Below, piece after piece: positions 35,401-45,560 of a stretch of DNA of 64,000 nt. The stretch covers positions 97,131 through 161,130 of the forward strand of contig NW_026516309.1 of the NCBI RefSeq assembly GCF_025602895.1, written 5' to 3'. Within the stretch, counting starts at the first letter, position 1. Each line of letters opens with the position of its first letter. The DNA comes from Polychytrium aggregatum (Eukaryota; Chytridiomycota; Chytridiomycetes; Polychytriales). The translations under genes and the position numbers were made by a program. Below the pieces are notes generated by a model. It had not been told where the DNA came from, ran no database searches, and saw only the letters and a program-made list of their open reading frames with translations.

Positions 35401-38052
35401 CGATCCAGGCTCGGGAGTCTCCAGCTCGTGCTCGACGGTGTTGAGGATCAGGTTGATCCACACGAATGTTTTGGACTGGTCCAGCAGCACCGAGATCGCC
35501 TGGGTGCGGTCCGACTCGCTGAGGCTGGGATGGTCCCTGAGACGATGGTCGATGAACACCCGGAGGTCGCGGATGTTGTCCTCGCTCGACGGCTCGATCG
35601 TCGTGGTCGGCACTCCTCGGAAGGCATCCCTGATGTCGGCCTCGGGGCGGGACGTCAGCAGCAGCTTGATCCGGGACTCGTCCTTCAGCTGTGTGAGTCG
35701 CCAGGCCAGGAGCGACAGGATCTCGTCGCGCGGATGGCACTCGTCCAGTCCATCGACCATCACCACGACGGCTCCCTTGGGCCGGTACTGGCCAAGAGCC
35801 TCGAGTGGATCCTCAATCACGGCCTTGAACAGGTCCGGGATGCTCATCTTGTCGAGGTCGTCCTTGGAGTGGCCAGCGTCGAGGAGCCGACGGCCGATCG
35901 GTGCGTACCAGCGACACAGTCCATATGCGATAGTGGTCAGCAGGATGCGGGGGTTGTTCTTGCGGGTGTCGTTGTACTTGAGGAACAGCGATGTCGCCAG
36001 CTGGTCCCGGCCAAGCAGGATGTTGGCGATCTGGGCGGCAGCGACGGACTTGCCGACACCGGCGACGGCATTGACCCACAGGACCCGGTCGGCGTTGTCG
36101 TCGTCGTCGACCCAGGCAGTGACATGGTCAAACAGCCACTGGCGGGTTCCCTCGACATACAGATCCTCGAGCGCCTTCCTGTCGGGGTCAAAGTCGATGG
36201 GATCGAGCAGGACGCGGAGCTGCGAGTCTTCGTCGGCAGCGAGGACGATGGGTCGGCTCTGGTGGTAGAGGATGCCCTCGGCGATGGCCCTCTCGGTCTT
36301 GGCCACAAGCACTCGGATGTACGGAGAGAGCCTGAGTTTGGTGGCGGGGGATGGACGAGTGCGAAAGGGAATGGGGTCAGTTAGATGTGGTCAGATGGAT
36401 GTGCAGCAAGGTGATGCGATGTATATGGTGTCGTGTGGTGTTGTGAGAGGAGTCTGATGCAGCATGGTGTGCATGGCATTGATGGTGTGCATGACATGGA
36501 TGGTGTGCATGGCGTGCAGGATGTTGCGATCAAGCATGACAGCAATGCAGAAGAAATGGCTTGCCATCGATGGGCTGACAGCAGCCACCCACCTCATCAC
36601 CGCCGTCCCATCGGCTGCATTGAACTGCTGGAGAGCCAGGACATCTCGGATGGTCTGGCGGATCGATACGGGCTTGCCGTCGACGAGGGGACTCAGATCG
36701 TGGCAGGGCGGCTCGTCGGGAAAGTCGTCGGGGTTGGGGAAGTACTTGGAAGCATAGGTCTGGTTGTTGATGATGCGGGTCGACCACATGTAGACGGGCT
36801 GGACGGTCACCGGGCGGCCGGTGGTGGCCGACTCTCGCATCCGACGCAGGGCATGCTGGACCTGAGTGTGAGTGTGAGTGTGAGTGTGAGTGTGAGTGTG
36901 AGTGTGAGTGTGAGTGTGAGTGTGAGTGTGAGTGTGAGTGTGAGTGTGAGTGTGAGTGTGAGTGTGAGTGTGAGTGTGAGTGTGAGTGTGAGTGTGAGTG
37001 TGAGTGTGAGTGTGAGTGTGAGTGTGAGTGTGGGGACTATTGAGTGCAAGTGCATCGACATGGAGGCTCGGCCAACCGCTCGCTTGCTCACCTCCAGGAA
37101 CTGGTTGTCTGGCTTGAGGTGTGCCTCGCGGGTGCGGCTCAGTCCCCGCTCCGACAGAACCAGCACAATGACCTGCGAGTTGACCAGGCCGTTGATGAAG
37201 CCCGTCTCCCAGTTCATGGCATCGACGAGACACAGCTGGTCGAGGTACGGACACAGGTTCTTGTCGTATTGGCTGGACGACTTGAGGGCGGCGTAGAGCT
37301 TGATTGCGGGCATCTCGTCGCTGAAGACTCGATAGCTGGGCAAAGAGGCGATGGTCAGTGGGCACTCTGGATGTCGGTGTTGCCAGTGCAGACATGGACA
37401 TGGATTGATGATCAACCGGCTGGAGTGCAGACACCCCACACTGCACCACAGACATCGCCGCACCTGATGAACACCTCGTGGTCCCTGTTGCCCAGCTGGC
37501 ACTTCCATCCCCTCGCCAGCGGAGGCGGTCTGTATCGGACCACAGGGAGAACAGCGCTCTCGCTGCCATCGGGTGTCTTGGATGGCGGTGGCTCGCTCTT
37601 GTGGACGGCAACAGGCGGCTCGCTCTTGTGGACGGCAACAGGCGGCTCGGTGTTCTGGCGCTGAGCTCGTTGAATCTTCTTGATGGCGCCGAGCTTGAGC
37701 CCGATCTGCTTCATCTCTGGCTCGGTCAGAGAGAGGACCTGGACAGGCAGCCGTTGTTCAGCAACAATGTCTGGATGGCCAGGGGTATCGACGGCCGCAG
37801 TGTCGGCGACATTCCATCGCCAGCACGGACATCGCCAACCATCGAGTGCATCATGCCATCGGCGACAGAGTCAAGCAACCCACCAGGTCGGTGCTGTTGA
37901 TCTCGTTGTCGACCAGGAGGGTCTTGTTCCTGGCGAGATCGTGCTTGTCCAGGAAGGCATCAAAGTCTGGCACAAGGGTCAGCAGCAGACATTGCCGTCA
38001 CCCGCCATCGGTGATGCATCATCAACAGAGTCTCACCTGTGGCTGCAGACAT
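32492..38052 (-). CDS. STAND protein: SAM - TIR - NACHT - 12 WD40 repeats
   Basis: A large signalling ATPase of the NLR-like class. Seven exons (about 38052-38037, 37966-37884, 37738-37464, 37335-37092, 36861-36593, 36331-32659, 32596-32492) join in frame to about 1554 aa. SAM-like domain, residues 6-61: DFDAFLDKHDLARN, INSTDL, LSLTEPEMKQIGLKLGAIKK. TIR domain, about 118-235: HEVFISYRVFSDEMPAIKLY, then DAMNWETGFINGLVNSQVIV and LVLSERGLS. NACHT: Walker A GVGKS (about 387), Walker B VVVMVDGLDE (about 489), then LLLTSRPEADI. A helical region precedes twelve 42-residue WD40 repeats (about 941-1445) of the form GH..V.SVAISPDGK.I.SGS.DKTIKVWD; the last is degenerate. Known role of the class: ligand sensed by the repeats, oligomerised by NACHT, output through TIR. 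Ligand and output here are unknown. Confidence 0.88.
32930..34410 (-). repeat. Array of near-identical 126-bp WD40-coding repeats
   Basis: Twelve tandem 42-codon units in one exon. Neighbouring units share long identical DNA stretches (for example codons for KTIKVWD and LEGHT), with variation concentrated at a few positions before and after the conserved core. Confidence 0.9.
36864..37032. repeat. (GTGAGT)n hexanucleotide expansion abutting a 3' splice site
   Basis: About 28 near-perfect copies of TGAGTG. On the coding minus strand this is (CACTCA)n running directly into the acceptor ACTCAG of exon 5 of the STAND gene. It makes up most of the 230-bp intron that separates the TIR exon from its C-terminal continuation. 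Confidence 0.97.
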
Positions 38053-38902
38053 GGCACGCTGGCTGCTGGATGGGATGTGCGGACGGATCGATGAAAGAAT
38101 CGATGGAAAGCTGGATGGGCTGGAGGTTGACAGATGGAGACGAGGGAGAGGCACCGAACATTGGGCCAAGCGGAAAGGGCGTGCCAAGTGGGCGACCAAG
38201 CACCGCCCCCGTTCGGAATCGAGAACGTGACAACCCAGAGCGAGCTTGCGATGGTGGCAGTGGACGGAGAGATGCAGGGTGGCGAGGACAGGGACGGCGA
38301 TACATGTGTGTATGGAGCCATAGCACCCACGATAACCATGAATCCATGCAGCGTGGGATGGGGCGGTGGGATTGCTGAGGTGTGGGGACAGGGACCAGAC
38401 ATGGTGCTGTCGATGCCAGGAGACAACGACACCAAATCAACGCAGCTCGGCGCATCGCCATGTGTGCCATGTCTTGATCCTGTCTCGTCATGATCGTTGC
38501 ATCACTCATCATGGTCGTAGCATCACTCGTTCTGTCAACTCCCGCCTGTGTCGATGGCCGTCCTCGGTTTCAATCGTCGTCTCTCGTTGCATCCAACTCG
38601 TCTGCAGCGCCACCAACTCGTTTGCCCATGATCACACCGATGCCAGATTGATCCCTCTGGATTGGACATGCACCTCAGTGGCAGGACGCTGACCAAAGAT
38701 CCCTGTGGTCCGGGCACTTCCATGCAAGATTAGGGGCGGTGATCGCTCTGCCACCGCATCGCCTGTCTGATATAAACCTGGCATCAATTCCTCACCACCA
38801 CGCCTCACAGCCAAACCCGCTCAAACACCGCTCCAGCCTCCATTCGGCCGCCCACATACCACTTTCTGATTCCTTCGTTTTGCGCACATCTCCATCGTCA
38901 CC
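38053..38902. other. Divergent intergenic region of STAND and Cys-rich genes
   Basis: An 850-bp region between two divergent starts. It holds a TATA box for the right-hand gene. Low-information open frames on both strands are not supported as genes. Confidence 0.5.
38771..38777 (+). promoter_or_regulatory. TATA box of secreted Cys-rich gene
   Basis: TATAAAC about 130 bp upstream of the ATG at 38903, followed by a C/A-rich leader and an ATG in good context (TCACCATGA). A clear TATA suggests regulated expression. Confidence 0.5.
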
Positions 38903-39556
38903 ATGAAGTTCATCATGCTCATCTGCGTCTCGGCCGCTGCCTTCCTCGCTGTTGCTCGCGCTGCCCCCTTCTTTGATCTTTCCCAGCTTGATTCGCACGG
39001 CTCCAGCTGTGCCTGGCCTGGCCACTGCGAGGGTGCCTCGTGCAACAACTACAACGACTGCTCTAGTGAGCTGATTTGCTCCAAGGGCAAGTGTGCCAAG
39101 AAGGATGACTACTGCTCCTGGAAGGGCCACTGCGAGGGTGCTTCTTGCAGCAGCGAGCACGACTGCTCCGACGATCTTGTTTGCTCCAAGGGCAAGTGCG
39201 CCAAGCCTTCCTGGAAGTCCTCTGCTGCCGTCGAGGGCTCGACCTCTGACGATAGCTGCGAGAGCGGCTTCTGTAAGTATCACCGAAGGTTGGCCGAGCC
39301 ACATCCCCTTTCTGGCTTGCATATTCGGCTGCTTCTCTGACCCAGCTTGCTCACCGATATCTTCATCCGACCTGTCTCAGCCGTCTCCACCTATACCGAG
39401 TGTACCTACCTCCGTGCTGAGCTCAAGAAGCTGTTCTGCCAGGATGGTGGCTCCGATCGTGTCTTCGCCTGCATGAACGCCGTCGACCACTCCGCCGACC
39501 AGTGTGTCAAGGCCGTCGACGACCACAAGACCTTCTGCTTTCCCCGGCACTATTAG
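38903..39556 (+). CDS. Secreted Cys-rich protein with two tandem Cys repeats
   Basis: Exons at about 38903-39272 and 39381-39556 give about 181 aa. The signal peptide is clear: MKFIMLICVSAAAFLAVARA, then a likely cut before APFF. Two tandem repeats of about 41 residues follow, each with the spacing C-x5-C-x4-C-x6-C-x6-C-x5-C (CAWPGHCEGASCN... and CSWKGHCEGASCS..., each ending CSKGKCAK). The second exon adds six Cys in a helical-looking segment (TECTYLRAELKKLFCQ, FACMNAVDHSADQC) ending FCFPRHY. The repeat spacing resembles small disulphide-knot modules seen in Dickkopf/colipase-like and effector proteins; no family is certain. It is secreted and could act at the cell wall or on a host. Confidence 0.8.
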
Positions 39557-41401
39557 GCACTCCGGCACGAGACTGGACTGAGCTTTCCCGACTCTGTTTG
39601 GTTGCGGCCGGCTTCTTCGCCCTCCCCCATTTTTGTACATTAGTCTCGCTGCACACAGCCGCAGCGGCCTGTCCACAGCAAGTGGCAAGTTGCTGCTGGC
39701 GGCGTCCCTGGCTCGTTGGACTAGTCCACCATCAGCCAAGAGCCATGAGGGTTCTGAAACGCATGGCACTCCATGCGCTTGAAGACTTTGGGGAGGGTGG
39801 TAGGACATGGCGCGGACAGGCATCGCCCTTGGAGGAGACTCTGTTGTTATACCTACACTTTGAATGACTCAGTCAGCAGGGAGTGAGTCGCTGGTAGGTG
39901 TGTGGTTAACTGTCGATTTCTGGCTCTCGAGATTCTCGAAAATCCAGATTGTTAATGCGATTATACACTCAAACTCCGAAAAACCTCACCATCTGTGATC
40001 AGAACTGGATATCTCCTTTCATATCGAGAAACTTCATGGCGCTTACATCAACGCTGGTTACATTGGCCGAGGACCAGGGCGATCGTTCTTGGTGATAGAC
40101 TATGTACGATCCAGCGGCGCAAATGCATTGGCCAATCTGCAAGCCTCCTGCCTGAATGTGCACATGGATTCCTGTGATCCCGATACAGAGCGATTCTGCT
40201 TCCTTCCACGGCATTACTCTTCAGTCAAAGTGCACACCAATGGTGGGGCGGGCGGCTTGTACAACTCACGTCGGCGTTGGCCTGTCAGCGGCAGCACGAT
40301 TCGGCAGGGCTCTTCATTGGTTCTGGAGCCGCCCTCGATAAGGTGATGCCTTGTCGCCATCACCCAAGCGTTGCTTGCTCAGCCCGGCCTGTGTGTCTGT
40401 TTCGAACGACTCCGCATGCTGTCCGGCGCCAGGCGCGGAACAAACGTGGTCCATGCAGCTTGCGAATCGACTGGGCCTTTGCCGACGGCAGCACCGCCAC
40501 GTCGCATGTCAAAGTACAGCCCTGTCGACTCGGGGCTTCACGCGTTCCTCCGGCGGCTCGTCTGGCCTTGTTGACTGAAACGGTGTAAGCAGGATGGATA
40601 GAGGCATGCCCACGCATAGATGGCAAAGGCCTGCTCCCGCCGCTCCAGGCAGGCGAAGGGCGGCATTCGCCTCATGTCGAATCACCATGCCTCCTCCACC
40701 CAGAGCACGACATCATCCGCAGCACGACACGGAGGTCCAGGTCATTTTTGCAAACCAATCCGGTTCGGTTCGGTTCGGGCAGCTCCGAGTTCTGGTTCAA
40801 GAGTCGCCGCCGAGTACCAGCCCGGCTGCTCGGCGAGCGCGGCTCACCGTCTTAGAGAGTTGTCGCGAGAATTTTTTTTTCCGGGTGATCAAACAAAACC
40901 CTTCGGTCAAGGCGGCTGGTCGATCCAGACGTTCCTGTCCACGTTGTCATTCGGAGAAGAAGGCTGCTGGCTGGCTTGCCTCCCCAGCCTCCGTGGACGC
41001 GTGTCTTACACAAATCCAGATTTGGCGAATGCAACACGCGCACAAGCGCCTGGCCCGGGTTTCGGATGGGTACTTGCTCGGCTTGCGCAATCGCACCGCA
41101 CCTTTGACGGCCGGTTTGCAGTCGTTGTCTGGCGTGTGCTCGCATCTCCCTGGAGGCACGGCAGCAAGGCAGCGGCCCCCTTGGCAGCTGCGCCATGCTC
41201 CTTGTTTCGCTGTCCGTCCAGCCGACAAGGTCCAGCATTTTTTCAGGCTGCCGATGAGCCGCTGGCTGGTATATATTGCATGTCCTCCCCCCTCTTTCAC
41301 CGCCGTTTCAAACCTGTCTCCACAGACCTCGGTATCTATACCTCGGCGTCTGCGCCTGGCCGGCATCTACTCGACTCTTTCCACCTGCCATCGCTTTCAG
41401 A
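39557..41401. other. Long intergenic, promoter region of GT62 copy B
   Basis: A 1.8-kb stretch. Around 40100-40230 the plus strand encodes DTERFCFLPRHY, resembling the end of the preceding secreted protein (FCFPRHY), so a decayed copy of that exon is possible. A T run sits at about 40870. No intact gene seen. Confidence 0.4.
41270..41276 (+). promoter_or_regulatory. TATA box of GT62 copy B
   Basis: TATATAT about 125 bp upstream of the ATG at 41402, followed by a C/T-rich stretch. Position fits a TATA element. I see no equivalent upstream of copy A, so the two paralogues may be regulated differently. Confidence 0.45.
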
Positions 41402-43004
41402 ATGATTCCCGCAACCATCACCAAGCGGTCTTTGACCAAAATCCTTGCTGCCATTGCCACCATAGTTGCATTGACTCTTTTTGTGAGAGATCAGCAGAGC
41501 TCGTTTATCCGCACCAGAGCTTCGAATATTGCCCGGGCATCTCCCGCCTCCACTGGCGCATCCTCCAATGCATCCTCGCCCACACCGTCGGCCCTTCCGG
41601 TCGATCCGTATATCACCACCAGGTCCACTGGCACCCACAACTACATCCATCTGCAGCGCCAGAGCCCCGTGAACAACTCCTCCCTGAACCCTTACCGCGA
41701 CGGCGACCTCGACAAGAACATTCTCATCCTCTCAAACTTCCACAACAGCCACTCGTTCGGAAAGAACCGTACCTTCACATCCTATCTCCAGACTATCGAG
41801 TCCATTGACTATCCGCGACATCTGCTCAGCCTGGGATTCCTCATCTCCGATTACGAGGACTATGAGGCCTTCATTCCCGAGTTTGAGCAGTTTGTCCGCC
41901 GACACAACCTCGCTGCTGCCTCGCTCATCCTGTACATCAGGGAGGAACCATTCTCCCGCAAAGACAGACAAAAGTCCGACATTCAAAAGTCTCGACGCAG
42001 CTTCCTGGCCCAACTGCGAAACAGACTGCTCATGTCGACTCTCCGCGATGAAGACGGGGTCCTGTGGATCGACTCGGACATTATCGAGATCCAGTCCGAT
42101 GCCCTCAAGCAGTTTGTGCGGTCGGGTCTCGACATCATCACGCCCTTCTGCCGATTTGGCACCAACGGCACGAACAACTTTGATGGTGAGTGCTTCTGTT
42201 CGTGTCAGCTGGGTGAGGCCGCATGCAAGTCTGGGAATGCTCTCAGGCCACCAGGGTGCTTCCCGCTACTAAAGTGTCCCTGGTTCTGACTCGACGCTGT
42301 TAACGCTGCCCTCTGTCTTCTCCACAATCTGTCGATGCAGCGAATGCGTGGGTGGGAAAGCGCACCCGACCCAACGAGCAGCAGTGGAAAGACATCAAGG
42401 ACGGCCGGAAGACCGACTTTGTTCCCATGCACAGCGGGTCCAAGTTCGTCAGCGACTGGATCAACAAGGAAGATCGAGTTGTCGAACTCGACTCTGTGGT
42501 GGGTGTTCTTGTGGTTGCATTGTCGACATTGCAGTTCTCGGCACTTTACCGTCGCTGTGTTTCGACTGGATGCGCTTCCACAACCACAACGGCCTCCGAT
42601 CTCTGATACTCGAGCAAATGACAACACCGTCTCCCACTGGCATCGCTCGCGGGTCTCGACACTTTGAGCTGACATGATTCTCCACACTCCATACTCCATA
42701 CTCCATACTCCACACTCCACACTCCACACTCCACACTCTGGGATCCATGCACTCCCCATCTCTCAAGGGCGGGACAGTGCTCTATGTCCGCGCAGACGTG
42801 CACCGCAACGGCGTCAACTTTCCCCCGTTCTATCTGATCGGATCAGACTGGGACGCCAAGTATGGCGGCTATGACGGCATCGAGACCGAGGGACTGTGCT
42901 ATATCGCCCGGACGATCGGATATCGGTGCTGGGCCATGCCACACATTACCGTGTCCCACACTGCCCAACAGGAGAACCCCAAACCCAAGGGCAATGCCGA
43001 GTGA
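41402..43004 (+). CDS. GT62 mannosyltransferase copy B (Anp1/Mnn9/Van1 family)
   Basis: A paralogue of the gene at 29414, with the same exon plan: about 41402-42185, 42341-42498 and 42768-43004, about 392 aa. The N-terminus MIPATITKRSLTK is followed by a signal-anchor (ILAAIATIVALTLFV) and a Ser/Thr/Pro-rich stem longer than in copy A. Catalytic landmarks: LSLGFLISDYEDYEAF, LLAQ-like FLAQLRNRLLMSTLRDED, VLWIDSDIIEIQSD, DIITPFCRFG, NAWVGKRTRPNEQQW, VELDSVGGTVLYV. Exon 1 is diverged from copy A, but the end of exon 2, intron 2 and exon 3 are nearly identical. The C-terminus (HTAQQENPKPKGNAE) is again unique. Confidence 0.9.
42478..42960 (+). repeat. Near-identical tract shared with GT62 copy A (copy 2)
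   Basis: The partner of 30358-30840. Same length, including the 7-bp intron repeat (CTCCAYA) at about 42678-42739. Confidence 0.95.
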
Positions 43005-43312
43005 ATCCGAGTCACGCGAGTAGTGGAGCTTCCCGCAGGGGCCATTGAGGGTTTAATCTTCTTGGCAGAGCCATCTTTCACTGCACTGTGGATGAACTCT
43101 TCACGGTCTTGTCCGAACACACAGGGTTGGCTTCTAGAGCGAGTTGTTGGGGATAATCGCTGCGAACGCCGATAGCATTTGTATATTCATAGCTTGAAAG
43201 CTGTAACCGATCATGTACGCTTCGCCAGTACACACCAGGTGGTCTTCTTCCGTCCAGATCCTTTCCCACTTGTTGGATGTTCATCTCGGGAACTATCGCG
43301 ACTTGTTTACAG

Positions 43313-43960
43313 CGTTCCAAAATGAAATGGGACATTCCGATTTGAGCTATGACTATGTTTTTTTTTCTGGAACCTGAATACACCCACCCACTCATCGCAT
43401 TCATGGCCAAGCAAGTATGTCCAAGGGAGACCGAAGTGGTGATTGCCTTTGGGAATGCCTCCTGGAAGCAAGGGAAGGGATACGCTTCCAGTCCCAGGAG
43501 ACTCAGGTTCGCCAAGTACTTTGAGCAGTTCCACCACCACCAGAGACGACCACCAGACCGATCCGTCTCCAAGATCCATGTGTGCTCGGTGAACGAGTTC
43601 AACACATCCCAGGTGTGCTCACATTGTCGGGAAGCCAAGCGACTCGAGAAGGTCGAGAATCTTGATGTCGAGAAACCACACTTTGTCCGGAGCTGTGCAA
43701 GCTGCCATACGCTGTGGGATCGAGACATCAATGCCTCAAGGAACATGATCTCGGTATGCCAGTCGATCATCGCCACAGGAGATCGACCGGGTGTATTCAA
43801 GACTGTGCTCCCGAAACCAACCAAAACAAAGAGATTGCCAACCAGGACGGGAAACAATCGCACGGCCTGCCCGCTGGGCCTACAGTCAGTCAGCGGGTTT
43901 CAGACATCTGAAGCCAGGAAGGGAAAGTGTCCCGTTTCTTTCTAGATAGACTGTAGCACC
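43313..43960 (+). pseudogene. Fanzor/TnpB-like nuclease fragment, copy 2
   Basis: A fragment carrying only the C-terminal RuvC/zinc-ribbon part, in one open frame from about 43349 to 43945: PLIAFMAKQVCPRETEVV, IAFGNASWKQGKGY, VNEFNTSQVCSHCREAKR, FVRSCASCHTLWDRDINAS. Four zinc-binding Cys and the final DRD aspartate are intact. The N-terminal half with the first RuvC aspartate is absent, and only about 300 bp separate it from the GT62-B stop, so no full gene fits. It is in the same orientation as GT62-B, whereas copy 1 is inverted relative to GT62-A. Homology to copy 1 continues upstream of the open frame (TTCCAAAATGAAATGG). It ends about 40 bp from the 3' end of the convergent rhomboid gene. 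Confidence 0.8.
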
Positions 43961-43987
43961 CCTACCGAGCAGACCAAGCGTCGCGGC

Positions 43988-45560
43988 TCAAGGCTTGTCA
44001 ACAGGTGTCTCGGTCTCTGTCCTGGATATGGGTGGCAGAGTTGAACTACTGTTGCCCAGGATATGTCCTCGCCCGGGAAAGCGCATGTCGGACTGTGTTG
44101 GAACGCCGGAGGCCACTTGCTCGTATCCAGCACCCCTTTTGGATGAGGAGGAGTGTGTCGATGAGAGCAATGCCCCACAGATTGCCTGGTTAGTTGGTTG
44201 GTTCTTGGACCGCTGGCATGCAAACCTGAGCTTGCAACGGCCGGCTTGCGAGCTTGTGTAGTTTATGTCGAAACTGAACACAAGGACGCAACGATTGCAC
44301 TTACAGAGAGAGCCCTGTGCTGAAAGTCGGCAAGCCCTCGGCAGCATGGCTGAAGAAACGAGAGCTGCGATAAATCGATTCTGGGAGCAGTAGCTCGATG
44401 CGCGACTGCAGTGACTCGGGCGGCAGCAGGCAGGAGCGGGTCAAGAACCCTTCGTTGTCTGGAAGGTACAGCAAGCAAACACATGAGGGACACAGTCAAA
44501 GTGATGCACGCCGATCAGGGCGAATCAGGACAGCCAGGCCAGCGATCGAGTCGTTTGCAACGAAGCTGCTCACACAGGTAGCCGACGAGAATGCCCGAGA
44601 GGTGGCCCAAGAAGCTTGCGGAGGAGCCCAAAAGAACTTGACCAACCAACAGCAGTACCCAGGGATGGAGGCTGGCCGCATATGTGTACGAGGTAAATGG
44701 AATTCTGGTCCGTTGGAAGGACACGAGGGTCAGAACGGAGGAGTATCGAGTACTAAAGAGCACTAAAGGATCACGAGGCGCCGACAGGACAAAACCCACC
44801 TGTGTTCGTGCTGGTCTCTCTTGACTTCAATAACGATAAAGGCAAACAGCACGGCCGAGAAGCCTACGGAGCAACTCTGGCTCCAGCTCGTCTGCTCGTT
44901 CGAGAGGTAGGCAGTTGTCGATGAGCGTCACTGGACAAAGTCGACCGCGGGTTGACTGCGAGCCAGACTGTGACAGAGTCGGATCGCAGCGGCATCAGGC
45001 CGGTGCAGCGACATCAAGACAGCACAGAAACACTCACATGCAACAAAACGTCGACAAACCCGGCCAACAGAACATGGATGATCGAGACCAGGGGTGCAAA
45101 TAGCAGAGCACACCAGAGGAATAGGACCGATCCCATGCGCTGCTCGAGAAATGCGCCGTAGTGGACCAGGGCCATCGAGTTGAGCAAGATGTGGCCGAGC
45201 GATGCATGGATGAAATTGGCAGCGACGATTCTGTGGACTGCAGCGAGGGTAAGATGTGAGGCCGGACCCGACAGAGCCAATGCTTGGACTGCCGATGCAG
45301 CGCAGAGTACGAACATGGTACATACGTCCTTTGAGCTGCTGGATCTGATCTGGGATCAGACAGTTGGCTGCAACAGAAAACAGAGACGAAAGAGGGGCAG
45401 ACTCGCCAAGCAGCCCCAGAGCCGCAGAAGCAAGATAGACCACCCAGCACACCAGTAGTAGCAGTGTCGTGGCATAGGGCAGGATGCGGAGAGCACGGAG
45501 GAGAGCCCGGACGCTGTCGCGCATGGAGCGAAGGACGGCGAGGAAGGGCTCTGTGTTCAT
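43988..45560 (-). CDS. RBD2: Rhomboid-family intramembrane serine protease, Rbd2-like
   Basis: Exons at about 45560-45321, 45237-45044, 44894-44781, 44707-44580 and further 3' pieces to about 43988. MNTEPFLAVLRSMRD leads into TM1 (LPYATTLLLLVCWVVYLASA). TM2 region: HRIVAANFIHASLGHILLNS, the rhomboid N-terminal His/Asn signature. TM3: SVLFLWCALLFAPLVSIIHV. The catalytic serine is in CSVGFSAVLFAFIVIEV (GxSx) and the catalytic histidine in SSASFLGHLSGILVGYL. A Ser/Arg-rich cytosolic tail follows. In yeasts this family clips membrane-anchored transcription factors or adaptors in the Golgi. Donor choice in the last two introns is uncertain, so the C-terminus (…RTETETPVDKP) is provisional. Confidence 0.85.

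Noticed and set aside
34252-36384. 710-codon open frame on the plus strand
   Set aside because: Antisense shadow of the NACHT-helical exon of the STAND gene; composition lacks any domain and the sense strand carries Walker and WD40 motifs.
36433-37296. Frames with long Val-Ser, Thr-His or Leu-Thr runs
   Set aside because: Translation of the intronic (GTGAGT)n repeat; the true exons end on either side with good splice sites.
40594-41808. 404-codon plus-strand frame upstream of and overlapping GT62-B
   Set aside because: Mostly promoter sequence in a chance open frame; it overlaps GT62 exon 1 out of frame and contains no motif.
43078-43863. 261-codon minus-strand frame across the second nuclease fragment
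   Set aside because: Antisense to the zinc-ribbon-encoding strand; I see no domain in it.
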